Of a DNA stretch of 64,000 bases, positions 50,244 through 62,915 are shown piece after piece (the first letter of the stretch is position 1; each line of letters starts with the position of its first letter). The stretch lies in the NCBI GenBank assembly GCA_963580455.1, contig OY756960.1:10292001-10356000 (forward strand), in the 5' to 3' direction. This DNA comes from Euonymus europaeus (Eukaryota; Streptophyta; Magnoliopsida; Celastrales; Celastraceae). The notes beneath the pieces are model-generated. The model was not told the DNA's origin. It did no database searches and saw nothing but the letters and a program-made list of their open reading frames with translations. The position numbers were made by a program, and so were the translations under genes.

Positions 50244-51688
50244 CTTCCTAGATTATTTCGATGCCAAAACACCAACTTTGTATGTCAATTGGACAAAAAC
50301 CGTTAAAAGCTCCTCCATAGATAGAGTTGAGCAACTTCGGACCATCAAAGTTGCTCGGTGTACACATTTTATTGTTCTTTTATGTCAAATTTTACGAGTA
50401 TAACTTCCTAGATTATTCCGATGCCAAAACACCAATTTTCTATGTCAGTTGAACAAAAACCGTTAAAAGCTCCTCCATAGATAGAGTTGAGCAACTTCTG
50501 ACCATCAATGTTGCTCGGTGTACACTTTTTATTGTTCTTCTATGTCAAATTTTACGTGTATAAGCTTCCTAGATTACTTCGACGCCAAAACACCTCATAT
50601 CTATGCCAAATGGACAAAAACCGTTAAAAGCTCCTCCATAGATAGAGTTGAGCAACTTCGAACCATGAAAGTTGCTCGGTGTACACTTTTTATTGTTCTT
50701 CTATGTCAAATTTTACGAGTATAACTTCCTAGATTATTTCGATTCCAAAACACGAACTTTCTATGAAAAATGGACAAAAACCGTTAAAAGCTCATCCATA
50801 GATAGAGTTTAGTAACTTCGAACCATAAAAGTTGCTCGGTGTACACTTTTTATTGTTCTTCTATGTCAAATTTTACGAGTATAAGCTTCCTAGATTATTT
50901 CGATGCCAAAAGACCACCTTTCTTCGACAAATGAACAAAAATCGATAAAAGCTCCACCATAGATAGAGATGAGCAACTTCAGACCATCAAAGTTGCTCGG
51001 TGTACACGTTTTATTGTTCTTTTATGTCAGATTTTACGAGTATAACTTCCTAGATTATTTCGATGCCAAAACACCAACTTTGTATGTCAATTGGACAAAA
51101 ACCGTTAAAAGCTCCTCCATTGATAGAGTTGAGCAACTTCTGACCATCAATGTTGCTCGGTGTACACTTTTTATTGTTCTTCTATGTCAAATTTTACGTG
51201 TATAAGCTTCCTAGATTACTTCGATGCCAAAACACCTCATATCTATGCCAAATGGACAAAAACCGTTAAAAGCTCCTCCATAGATAGAGTTGAGCAAATT
51301 CGGACCATGAATGTTGCTCGGTGTACACTTTTTGTTGTTCTTCTACGTCAAATTTTACGAGTATAAGCTTCATAGATTATTTCGATGCCAAAACACTACA
51401 TATCTATGCCAAATGGACAAAAACCGTTAAAAGCTCCTCCCTAGATGGAGTTGAGCAACTTCGGACCATGAAAGTTGCTCAGTGTACACTTTTTATTGTT
51501 CTTCTATTTCAAATTTTACGAGTATAAGCTTCCTAGATTATTTCGATGCCGAAACACCAACTTTCTATGACAAATGGATAAAAACCGTTAAAAGCTCCTC
51601 CATAGATAGAGTTCAGCAACTTCGAACCATGAAAGTTGCTCGGTGTACACGTTTTATTGTTCTTTTATGTCAAATTTTACGAGTATAA
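50244..51688 (+). repeat. 9-mer HOR unit 2 (1,445 bp)
   Basis: Same order as unit 1 with a handful of base differences, including GTTTAGTAAC in F shared with unit 1 but GTTTAGCAAC in unit 3. The closing D tail reads TCAAATTTT where unit 1 has TCAGATTTT. Confidence 0.87.
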
Positions 51689-53133
51689 CTTCCTAGATTA
51701 TTTCGATGCCAAAACACCAACTTTGTATGTCAATTGGACAAAAACCGTTAAAAGCTCCTCCATAGATAGAGTTGAGCAACTTCGGACCATCAAAGTTGCT
51801 CGGTGTACACATTTTATTGTTCTTTTATGTCAAATTTTACGAGTATAACTTCCTAGATTATTCCGATGCCAAAACACCAATTTTCTATGTCAGTTGAACA
51901 AAAACCGTTAAAAGCTCCTCCATAGATAGAGTTGAGCAACTTCTGACCATCAATGTTGCTCGGTGTACACTTTTTATTGTTCTTCTATGTCAAATTTTAC
52001 GTGTATAAGCTTCCTAGATTACTTCGACGCCAAAACACCTCATATCTATGCCAAATGGACAAAAACCGTTAAAAGCTCCTCCATAGATAGAGTTGAGCAA
52101 CTTCGAACCATGAAAGTTGCTCGGTGTACACTTTTTATTGTTCTTCTATGTCAAATTTTACGAGTATAACTTCCTAGATTATTTCGATTCCAAAACACGA
52201 ACTTTCTATGAAAAATGGACAAAAACCGTTAAAAGCTCATCCATAGATAGAGTTTAGCAACTTCGAACCATAAAAGTTGCTCGGTGTACACTTTTTATTG
52301 TTCTTCTATGTCAAATTTTACGAGTATAAGCTTCCTAGATTATTTCGATGCCAAAAGACCACCTTTCTTCGAGAAATGAACAAAAATCGATAAAAGCTCC
52401 ACCATAGATAGAGATGAGCAACTTCAGACCATCAAAGTTGCTCGGTGTACACGTTTTATTGTTCTTTTATGTCAGATTTTACGAGTATAACTTCCTAGAT
52501 TATTTCGATGCCAAAACACCAACTTTGTATGTCAATTGGACAAAAACCGTTAAAAGCTCCTCCATTGATAGAGTTGAGCAACTTCTGACCATCAATGTTG
52601 CTCGGTGTACACTTTTTATTGTTCTTCTATGTCAAATTTTACGTGTATAAGCTTCCTAGATTACTTCGATGCCAAAACACCTCATATCTATGCCAAATGG
52701 ACAAAAACCGTTAAAAGCTCCTCCATAGATAGAGTTGAGCAAATTCGGACCATGAATGTTGCTCGGTGTACACTTTTTGTTGTTCTTCTACGTCAAATTT
52801 TACGAGTATAAGCTTCATAGATTATTTCGATGCCAAAACACTACATATCTATGCCAAATGGACAAAAACCGTTAAAAGCTCCTCCCTAGATGGAGTTGAG
52901 CAACTTCGGACCATGAAAGTTGCTCAGTGTACACTTTTTATTGTTCTTCTATTTCAAATTTTACGAGTATAAGCTTCCTAGATTATTTCGATGCCGAAAC
53001 ACCAACTTTCTATGACAAATGGATAAAAACCGTTAAAAGCTCCTCCATAGATAGAGTTCAGCAACTTCGAACCATGAAAGTTGCTCGGTGTACACTTTTT
53101 ACTGTTCTTCTATGTCAAATTTTACGAGTATAA
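51689..53133 (+). repeat. 9-mer HOR unit 3 (1,445 bp)
   Basis: Same order. The final D keeps its own tail (TTTTTACTG) and leads into E at 53134, so this is the last unit of the run. G carries a private TTCGAGAAATG near 52369. Confidence 0.86.
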
Positions 53134-55218
53134 CTTCCTAGATTATTTCGATTCCAAAACAAGACCTTTCTATGAAAAACAGAGAAAAACCATTAAAATC
53201 ATCTCCATAGATAGAGTTTAGCAACTTCGGACCATGAAAGTTGCTCGGTGTACACTTTTTAGTGTTCTTCTATGTCAAATTTTACGAGTATAACTTCCTA
53301 GATTATTTCGATTCCAAAACACCAACTTTCTATGCCAAATGGACAAAAACCGTTAAAGCTCCTCCATAGATAGAGTTGAGCAACTTCGGACCATGAAAGT
53401 TGCTCGGTGTACACTTTTTATTGTTCTTCTATGTCAAATTTTACGAGTATAACTTCCTAGATTATTTCGATGCCAAAACACCAACTTTCTATGTCAATTG
53501 GACAAAAACCGTTAAAATCTCCTGCATAGATAGAGTTGAGCAACTTCGTACCATCAATGTTGCTCGGTGTACACTTTTTATTGTTCTTCTATGTCAAATT
53601 TTGCGTGTATAAGCTTCCTAGATTACTTCGATGCCAAAACACCAACTTTCTATGTCAATTGGACGAAAACCGTTAAAAGCTCCTCCATAGATAGAGTTGA
53701 GCAACTTCTGACCATCAATGTTGCTCGGTGTACACTTTTTATTGTTCTTCTATGTCAAATTTTACGTGTATAAGCTTCCAAGATTACTTCGACGCCAAAA
53801 CACCTCATATCTATGTCAAATGGAAAAAAACCGTTAAAAGCTCCTCCATAGATAGAGTTGAGCAACTTCGGACCATCAAAGTTGCTCGGTGTACACATTT
53901 TATTGTTCTTTTATGTCAAATTTTTCGAGTATAACTTCCTAGATTATTCCGATGCCAAAACACCAATTTTCTATGTCAGTTGAACAAAAACCGTTAAAAG
54001 CTCCTCCATAGATAGAGTTGAGCAACTTCTGACCATCAATGTTGCTCGGTGTACACTTTTTATTGTTCTTCTATGTCAAATTTTACGTGTATAAGCTTCC
54101 TAGATTACTTCGACGCCAAAACACCTCATTTCTATGCCAAATGGACAAAAACCGTTAAAAGCTCCTCCATAGATAGAGTTGAGCAACTTCGAACCATGAA
54201 AGTTGCTCGGTGTACACTTTTTATTGTTCTTCTATGTCAAATTTTACGAGTATAACTTCCTAGATTATTTCGATTCCAAAACACGAACTTTCTATGAAAA
54301 ATGGACAAAAACCGTTAAAAGCTCATCCATAGATAGAGTTTAGCAACTTCGAACCATAAAAGTTGCTCGGTGTACACTTTTTATTGTTCTTCTATGTCAA
54401 ATTTTACGAGTATAAGCTTCCTAGATTATTTCGATGCCAAAAGACCACCTTTCTTCGACAAATGAACAAAAATCGATAAAAGCTCCACCATAGATAGAGA
54501 TGAGCAACTTCAGACCATCAAAGTTGCTCGGTGTACACGTTTTATTGTTCTTTTATGTCAGATTTTACGAGTATAACTTCCTAGATTATTTCGATGCCAA
54601 AACACCAACTTTGTATGTCAATTGGACAAAAACCGTTAAAAGCTCCTCCATAGATAGAGTTGAGCAACTTCTGACCATCAATGTTGCTCGGTGTACACTT
54701 TTTATTGTTCTTCTATGTCAAATTTTACGTGTATAAGCTTCCTAGATTATTTCGACGCCAAAACACCTCATTTCTATGCCAAATGGACAAAAACCGTTAA
54801 AAGCTCCTCCATAGATAGAGTTGAGCAACTTCGAACCATGAAAGTTGCTCGGTGTACACTTTTTATTGTTCTTCTATGTAAAATTTTACGAGTATAACTT
54901 CCTAGATTATTTCGATTCAAAAACACGAACTTTCTATGAAAAATGGACAAAAACCGTTAAAAGCTCATCCATAGATAGAGTTTAGCAACTTCGAACCATA
55001 AAAGTTGCTCGGTGTACACTTTTTATTGTTCTTCTATGTCAAATTTTACGAGTATAAGCTTCCTAGATTATTTCGATGCCAAAAGACCACCTTTCTTCGA
55101 CAAATGAACAAAAATCGATAAAAGCTCCACCATAGATAGAGATGAGCAACTTCAGACCATCAAAGTTGCTCGGTGTACACGTTTTATTGTTCTTTTATGT
55201 CAGATTTTACGAGTATAA

Positions 55219-56503
55219 CTTCCTAGATTATTCCGATGCCAAAACACCAATTTTCTATGTCAGTTGAACAAAAACCGTTAAAAGCTCCTCCATAGATAGA
55301 GTTGAGCAACTTCTGACCATCAATGTTGCTCGGTGTACACTTTTTATTGTTCTTCTATGTCAAATTTTACGTGTATAAGCTTCCTAGATTACTTCGACGC
55401 CAAAACACCTCATATCTATGCCAAATGGACAAAAACCGTTAAAAGCTCCTCCATAGATAGAGTTGAGCAACTTCGAACCATGAAAGTTGCTCGGTGTACA
55501 CTTTTTATTGTTCTTCTATGTCAAATTTTACGAGTATAACTTCCTAGATTATTTCGATTCCAAAACACGAACTTTCTATGAAAAATGGACAAAAACCGTT
55601 AAAAGCTCATCCATAGATAGAGTTTAGCAACTTCGAACCATAAAAGTTGCTCGGTGTACACTTTTTATTGTTCTTCTATGTCAAATTTTACGAGTATAAG
55701 CTTCCTAGATTATTTCGATGCCAAAAGACCACCTTTCTTCGACAAATGAACAAAAATCGATAAAAGCTCCACCATAGATAGAGATGAGCAACTTCAGACC
55801 ATCAAAGTTGCTCGGTGTACACGTTTTATTGTTCTTTTATGTCAGATTTTACGAGTATAACTTCCTAGATTATTTCGATGCCAAAACACCAACTTTGTAT
55901 GTCAATTGGACAAAAACCGTTAAAAGCTCCTCCATTGATAGAGTTGAGCAACTTCTGACCATCAATGTTGCTCGGTGTACACTTTTTATTGTTCTTCTAT
56001 GTCAAATTTTACGTGTATAAGCTTCCTAGATTACTTCGATGCCAAAACACCTCATATCTATGCCAAATGGACAAAAACCGTTAAAAGCTCCTCCATAGAT
56101 AGAGTTGAGCAAATTCGGACCATGAATGTTGCTCGGTGTACACTTTTTGTTGTTCTTCTACGTCAAATTTTACGAGTATAAGCTTCATAGATTATTTCGA
56201 TGCCAAAACACTACATATCTATGCCAAATGGACAAAAACCGTTAAAAGCTCCTCCCTAGATGGAGTTGAGCAACTTCGGACCATGAAAGTTGCTCAGTGT
56301 ACACTTTTTATTGTTCTTCTATTTCAAATTTTACGAGTATAAGCTTCCTAGATTATTTCGATGCCGAAACACCAACTTTCTATGACAAATGGATAAAAAC
56401 CGTTAAAAGCTCCTCCATAGATAGAGTTCAGCAACTTCGAACCATGAAAGTTGCTCGGTGTACACGTTTTATTGTTCTTTTATGTCAAATTTTACGAGTA
56501 TAA
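55219..56503 (+). repeat. 9-mer HOR unit lacking Vt (W-B-F-G-Vt-B-L-D)
   Basis: The preceding G, which ends TCAGATTTTACG and elsewhere is followed by Vt, here runs directly into W. Exactly one monomer has been removed with register kept. The other monomers match 48959-50243 at a spacing of 6,260 bp. Confidence 0.84.
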
Positions 56504-57948
56504 CTTCCTAGATTATTTCGATGCCAAAACACCAACTTTGTATGTCAATTGGACAAAAACCGTTAAAAGCTCCTCCATAGATAGAGTTGAGCAACTTCGG
56601 ACCATCAAAGTTGCTCGGTGTACACATTTTATTGTTCTTTTATGTCAAATTTTACGAGTATAACTTCCTAGATTATTCCGATGCCAAAACACCAATTTTC
56701 TATGTCAGTTGAACAAAAACCGTTAAAAGCTCCTCCATAGATAGAGTTGAGCAACTTCTGACCATCAATGTTGCTCGGTGTACACTTTTTATTGTTCTTC
56801 TATGTCAAATTTTACGTGTATAAGCTTCCTAGATTACTTCGACGCCAAAACACCTCATATCTATGCCAAATGGACAAAAACCGTTAAAAGCTCCTCCATA
56901 GATAGAGTTGAGCAACTTCGAACCATGAAAGTTGCTCGGTGTACACTTTTTATTGTTCTTCTATGTCAAATTTTACGAGTATAACTTCCTAGATTATTTC
57001 GATTCCAAAACACGAACTTTCTATGAAAAATGGACAAAAACCGTTAAAAGCTCATCCATAGATAGAGTTTAGCAACTTCGAACCATAAAAGTTGCTCGGT
57101 GTACACTTTTTATTGTTCTTCTATGTCAAATTTTACGAGTATAAGCTTCCTAGATTATTTCGATGCCAAAAGACCACCTTTCTTCGACAAATGAACAAAA
57201 ATCGATAAAAGCTCCACCATAGATAGAGATGAGCAACTTCAGACCATCAAAGTTGCTCGGTGTACACGTTTTATTGTTCTTTTATGTCAGATTTTACGAG
57301 TATAACTTCCTAGATTATTTCGATGCCAAAACACCAACTTTGTATGTCAATTGGACAAAAACCGTTAAAAGCTCCTCCATTGATAGAGTTGAGCAACTTC
57401 TGACCATCAATGTTGCTCGGTGTACACTTTTTATTGTTCTTCTATGTCAAATTTTACGTGTATAAGCTTCCTAGATTACTTCGATGCCAAAACACCTCAT
57501 ATCTATGCCAAATGGACAAAAACCGTTAAAAGCTCCTCCATAGATAGAGTTGAGCAAATTCGGACCATGAATGTTGCTCGGTGTACACTTTTTGTTGTTC
57601 TTCTACGTCAAATTTTACGAGTATAAGCTTCATAGATTATTTCGATGCCAAAACACTACATATCTATGCCAAATGGACAAAAACCGTTAAAAGCTCCTCC
57701 CTAGATGGAGTTGAGCAACTTCGGACCATGAAAGTTGCTCAGTGTACACTTTTTATTGTTCTTCTATTTCAAATTTTACGAGTATAAGCTTCCTAGATTA
57801 TTTCGATGCCGAAACACCAACTTTCTATGACAAATGGATAAAAACCGTTAAAAGCTCCTCCATAGATAGAGTTCAGCAACTTCGAACCATGAAAGTTGCT
57901 CGGTGTACACTTTTTACTGTTCTTCTATGTCAAATTTTACGAGTATAA
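56504..57948 (+). repeat. 9-mer HOR unit, last of the second run (1,445 bp)
   Basis: Complete Vt-W-B-F-G-Vt-B-L-D unit, ending in the TTTTTACTG form of D as at 53094. It is followed by E and H, as in copy 1. Confidence 0.86.
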
Positions 57949-58108
57949 CTTCCTAGATTATTTCGATTCCAAAACAAGACCTTTCTATGAAAAACAGAGA
58001 AAAACCATTAAAATCATCTCCATAGATAGAGTTTAGCAACTTCGGACCATGAAAGTTGCTCGGTGTACACTTTTTAGTGTTCTTCTATGTCAAATTTTAC
58101 GAGTATAA

Positions 58109-59388
58109 CTTCCTAGATTATTTCGATTCCAAAACACCAACTTTCTATGCCAAATGGACAAAAACCGTTAAAGCTCCTCCATAGATAGAGTTGAGCAACT
58201 TCGGACCATGAAAGTTGCTCGGTGTACACTTTTTATTGTTCTTCTATGTCAAATTTTACGAGTATAACTTCCTATATTATTTCGATTCCAAAACACGAAC
58301 TTTCTATGAAAAATGGACAAAAACCGTTAAAAGCTCTTCCATAGATAGAGTTTAGCAACTTCGGACCATAAAAGTTGCTCGGTGTACACTTTTTATTGTT
58401 CTTCTATGTCAAATTTTACGAGTATAAGCTTCCTAGATTATTTCGATGCCAAAAGACCACATTTCTTCGACAAATGAACAAAAATCGATAAAAGATCCAC
58501 CATAGATAGAGTTGAGCAACTTCGGACCATCAAAGTTGCTCGGTGTACACATTTTATTGTTCTTTTATGTCAAATTTTACGAGTATAACTTCCTAGATTA
58601 TTTCGATGCCGAAACACCAACTTTCTATGAGAAATGGATAAAAACCATTAAAAGCTCCTCCATAGATAGAGTTGAGCAACTTCGGACCATGAAAGTTGTT
58701 CGGTGTACACTTTTTAGTGTTCTTCTACATCAAATTTTACGAGTATAACTTCCTAGATTATTTTGATTCCAAAACACCAACTTTCTATGCCAAATGGACA
58801 AAAACCGTTAAAGCTCCTCCATAGATAGAGTTGAGCAACTTCGGACCTTGAAAGTTGCTCGGTGTACACTTTTTATTGTTCTTCTATGTCAAATTTTACG
58901 AGTATAACTTCCTAGATTATTTCGATTCCAAAACACGAACTTTCTATGAAAAATGGACAAAAACCGTTAAAAGCTCTTCCATAGATAGAGTTTAGCAACT
59001 TCGGACCATAAAAGTTGCTCGGTGTACACTTTTTATTGTTCTTCTATGTCAAATTTTACGAGTATAAGCTTCCTAGATTATTTCGATGCCAAAAGACCAC
59101 CTTTCTTCGACAAATGAAGAAAAATCGATAAAAGATCCACCATAGATAGAGTTGAGCAACTTCGGACCATCAAAGTTGCTCGGTGTACACATTTTATTGT
59201 TCTTTTATGTCAAATTTTACGAGTATAACTTCCTAGATTATTTCGATGCCAAAACACCAACTTTCTATGTCAATTGGACAAAAACCGTTAAAAGCTCCTC
59301 CATAGATAGAGTTGAGCAACTTCTGACCATCAATGTTGCTCGGTGTACACTTTTTATTGTTCTTCTATGTCAAATTTTACGAGTATAA
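58109..59388 (+). repeat. 8-mer HOR copy 1: H-F-G-D-H-F-G-V (1,280 bp)
   Basis: Monomers start at 58109, 58269, 58429, 58589, 58749, 58908, 59069 and 59229. Private marks are CCTATATTA in the first F, GACCACATTTC in the first G, GTTGTTCGG and CTACATC in D, and GGACCTTGAAAG in H. It is built of two related 4-mers of 640 bp (H-F-G-D and H-F-G-V). Confidence 0.88.
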
Positions 59389-60668
59389 CTTCCTAGATTA
59401 TTTCGATTCCAAAACACCAACTTTCTATGCCAAATGGACAAAAACCGTTAAAGCTCCTCCATAGATAGAGTTGAGCAACTTCGGACCATGAAAGTTGCTC
59501 GGTGTACACTTTTTATTGTTCTTCTATGTCAAATTTTACGAGTATAACTTCCTATATTATTTCGATTCCAAAACACGAACTTTCTATGAAAAATGGACAA
59601 AAACCGTTAAAAGCTCTTCCATAGATAGAGTTTAGCAACTTCGGACCATAAAAGTTGCTCGGTGTACACTTTTTATTGTTCTTCTATGTCAAATTTTACG
59701 AGTATAAGCTTCCTAGATTATTTCGATGCCAAAAGACCACATTTCTTCGACAAATGAACAAAAATCGATAAAAGATCCACCATAGATAGAGTTGAGCAAC
59801 TTCGGACCATCAAAGTTGCTCGGTGTACACATTTTATTGTTCTTTTATGTCAAATTTTACGAGTATAACTTCCTAGATTATTTCGATGCCGAAACACCAA
59901 CTTTCTATGAGAAATGGATAAAAACCATTAAAAGCTCCTCCATAGATAGAGTTGAGCAACTTCGGACCATGAAAGTTGTTCGGTGTACACTTTTTAGTGT
60001 TCTTCTACATCAAATTTTACGAGTATAACTTCCTAGATTATTTTGATTCCAAAACACCAACTTTCTATGCCAAATGGACAAAAACCGTTAAAGCTCCTCC
60101 ATAGATAGAGTTGAGCAACTTCGGACCTTGAAAGTTGCTCGGTGTACACTTTTTATTGTTCTTCTATGTCAAATTTTACGAGTATAACTTCCTAGATTAT
60201 TTCGATTCCAAAACACGAACTTTCTATGAAAAATGGACAAAAACCGTTAAAAGCTCTTCCATAGATAGAGTTTAGCAACTTCGGACCATAAAAGTTGCTC
60301 GGTGTACACTTTTTATTGTTCTTCTATGTCAAATTTTACGAGTATAAGCTTCCTAGATTATTTCGATGCCAAAAGACCACCTTTCTTCGACAAATGAAGA
60401 AAAATCGATAAAAGATCCACCATAGATAGAGTTGAGCAACTTCGGACCATCAAAGTTGCTCGGTGTACACATTTTATTGTTCTTTTATGTCAAATTTTAC
60501 GAGTATAACTTCCTAGATTATTTCGATGCCAAAACACCAACTTTCTATGTCAATTGGACAAAAACCGTTAAAAGCTCCTCCATAGATAGAGTTGAGCAAC
60601 TTCTGACCATCAATGTTGCTCGGTGTACACTTTTTATTGTTCTTCTATGTCAAATTTTACGAGTATAA
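59389..60668 (+). repeat. 8-mer HOR copy 2 (1,280 bp)
   Basis: Repeats every private mark of copy 1. I found no difference on reading the two side by side. Followed by a partial third copy, H plus half of F, to about 60911. Confidence 0.88.
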
Positions 60669-60827
60669 CTTCCTAGATTATTTCGATTCCAAAACACCAA
60701 CTTTCTATGCCAAATGGACAAAAACCGTTAAAGCTCCTCCATAGATAGAGTTGAGCAACTTCGGACCATGAAAGTTGCTCGGTGTACACTTTTTATTGTT
60801 CTTCTATGTCAAATTTTACGAGTATAA

Positions 60828-60988
60828 CTTCCTATATTATTTCGATTCCAAAACACGAACTTTCTATGAAAAATGGACAAAAACCGTTAAAAGCTCTTCC
60901 ATAGATAGAGTTGAGCAACTTCGGACCATCAATGTTGCTCGGTGTACACTTTTTATTGTTCTTCTATGTCAAATTTTACGTGTATAAG
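60828..60988 (+). repeat. Hybrid monomer F/V at an HOR junction
   Basis: The first half is the F of the 8-mer (CCTATATTA, GAAAAATGG, GCTCTTCC). After ATAGATAGAGTT it turns V-like (GAGCAACTTCGG, CATCAATG, TTTTACGTG) and leads into B. The switch at about 60911 marks the edge between the 8-mer and 6-mer HORs. Confidence 0.8.
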
Positions 60989-61952
60989 CTTCCTAGATTA
61001 CTTCGACGCCAAAACACCTCATATCTATGCCAAATGGACAAAAACCGTTAAAAGCTCCTCCATAGATAGAGTTGAGCAAATTCGGACCATGAAAGTTGCT
61101 CGGTGTACACTTTTTATTGTTCTTCTATGTCAAATTTTACGAGTATAAGCTTCGTAGATTATTTCGATGCCAAAACATTACATATCTATGCCAAATGGAC
61201 AAAAACTGTTAAAAGCTCCTCCCTAGATGGAGTTGAGCAACTTCGGACCATGAAAGTTGCTCAGTGTACACTTTTTATTGTTCTTCTATTTCAAATTTTA
61301 CGAGTATAAGCTTCCTAGATTATTTCGATGCCGAAACACCAACTTTCTATGACAAATGGATAAAAACCGTTAAAAGCTCCTCCATATATAGAGTTGAGCA
61401 ACTTCGAACCATGAAAGTTGCTCGGTGTACACTTTTTATTGTTCTTCTATGTCAAATTTTACGAATATAACTTCCTAGATTATTTCGATTCCAAAACAAG
61501 AGCTTTCTATGAAAAACGGAGAAAAACCATTAAAATCATCTCTATAGATAGAGTTGAGCAACTTCGGACCATGAAAGTTGCTCGGTGTACACTTTTTATT
61601 GTTGTTCTTTGTCAAATTTTATGAGTATAAGCTTCCTAGATTATTTCGATGCCGAAACACCAACTTTCTATGACAAATGGATGAAAACCGTTGAAAGCTC
61701 CTCCATAGATAGAGTTGAGCAACTTCAGACAATGAAAGTGGCTTGGTGTACACTTTTTATTGTTCTTCTATGTCAAATTTTTCGAGTATAACTTCCTAGA
61801 TTATTTCGATTCCAAAACACCAACTTTCTATGCCAAATGGACAAAAACCGTTAAAAGCTCCTCCATAGATAGAGTTCAGCAACTTCTGACCATCAATGTT
61901 GCTCGGTGTACACTTTTTATTGTTCTTCTATGTCAAATTTTACGTGTATAAG
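60989..61952 (+). repeat. 6-mer HOR copy 1: B-L-D-E-D-H (964 bp)
   Basis: Monomers start at 60989, 61150, 61311, 61471, 61632 and 61792. Private marks are CATTACATATC and AAAACTGTT in L, CCATATATAG in D, ACGAATATAAC, AAGAGCTTTC in E, GTTGTTCTTTG, CCGTTGAAAG and GTGGCTTGG. The H monomer keeps the four-A GTTAAAAGC. Confidence 0.87.
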
Positions 61953-62915
61953 CTTCCTAGATTACTTCGACGCCAAAACACCTCATATCTATGCCAAATG
62001 GACAAAAACCGTTAAAAGCTCCTCCATAGATAGAGTTGAGCAAATTCGGACCATGAAAGTTGCTCGGTGTACACTTTTTATTGTTCTTCTATGTCAAATT
62101 TTACGAGTATAAGCTTCGTAGATTATTTCGATGCCAAAACATTACATATCTATGCCAAATGGACAAAAACTGTTAAAAGCTCCTCCCTAGATGGAGTTGA
62201 GCAACTTCGGACCATGAAAGTTGCTCAGTGTACACTTTTTATTGTTCTTCTATTTCAAATTTTACGAGTATAAGCTTCCTAGATTATTTCGATGCCGAAA
62301 CACCAACTTTCTATGACAAATGGATAAAAACCGTTAAAAGCTCCTCCATATATAGAGTTGAGCAACTTCGAACCATGAAAGTTGCTCGGTGTACACTTTT
62401 TATTGTTCTTCTATGTCAAATTTTACGAATATAACTTCCTAGATTATTTCGATTCCAAAACAAGAGCTTTCTATGAAAAACGGAGAAAAACCATTAAAAT
62501 CATCTCTATAGATAGAGTTGAGCAACTTCGGACCATGAAAGTTGCTCGGTGTACACTTTTTATTGTTGTTCTTTGTCAAATTTTATGAGTATAAGCTTCC
62601 TAGATTATTTCGATGCCGAAACACCAACTTTCTATGACAAATGGATGAAAACCGTTGAAAGCTCCTCCATAGATAGAGTTGAGCAACTTCAGACAATGAA
62701 AGTGGCTTGGTGTACACTTTTTATTGTTCTTCTATGTCAAATTTTTCGAGTATAACTTCCTAGATTATTTCGATTCCAAAACACCAACTTTCTATGCCAA
62801 ATGGACAAAAACCGTTAAAGCTCCTCCGTAGATAGGGTTGAGCAACTTTGGACCATCAAAGTTGCTCGGTGTACACATTTTATTGTTCTTCTATGTCAAA
62901 TTTTAAGAGTATAAG
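61953..62915 (+). repeat. 6-mer HOR copy 2 (963 bp)
   Basis: Repeats all private marks of the previous copy up to about 62817, inside the last H monomer. There this copy reads GTTAAAGCTCC, CCGTAGATAGGG and CTTTGGACC and diverges from copy 1. Confidence 0.86.

Larger units (their letters stand above)
47033..53452 (+). repeat. 6.4-kb HOR copy 1, with an internal 9-mer repeated three times (6,420 bp)
   Basis: Order V-V-B-W-B-F-G-Vt-B-F-G, then (Vt-W-B-F-G-Vt-B-L-D) three times, then E-H. The left part (47194-48798) recurs at 53614-55218, exactly 6,420 bp later, with only a few differences seen (for example CACCATTTTTC against CACCAATTTTC, and ACAAATACC against ACAAAAACC). Confidence 0.85.
53453..58268 (+). 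repeat. 6.4-kb HOR copy 2, contracted (about 4,815 bp)
   Basis: Same layout as 47033-53452 but with one full 9-mer plus an 8-mer that lacks its first Vt. The size difference of 1,605 bp equals one 9-mer (1,445 bp) plus one monomer (160 bp). The final L-D-E-H lies 4,815 bp after its counterpart. Confidence 0.83.

Noticed and set aside
114..62755. Well over 200 overlapping open frames of 60-94 codons on the + strand with very similar translations
   Set aside because: They recur once per monomer because the monomer has few stops in some frames. Each ends at the same repeated TATAA joint, and the monomer length (mostly 160 or 161) is not a multiple of 3. The longest, 15051-15335, exists only because one joint reads TATATGC. 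No domain, ribosome-binding or splice context is seen.
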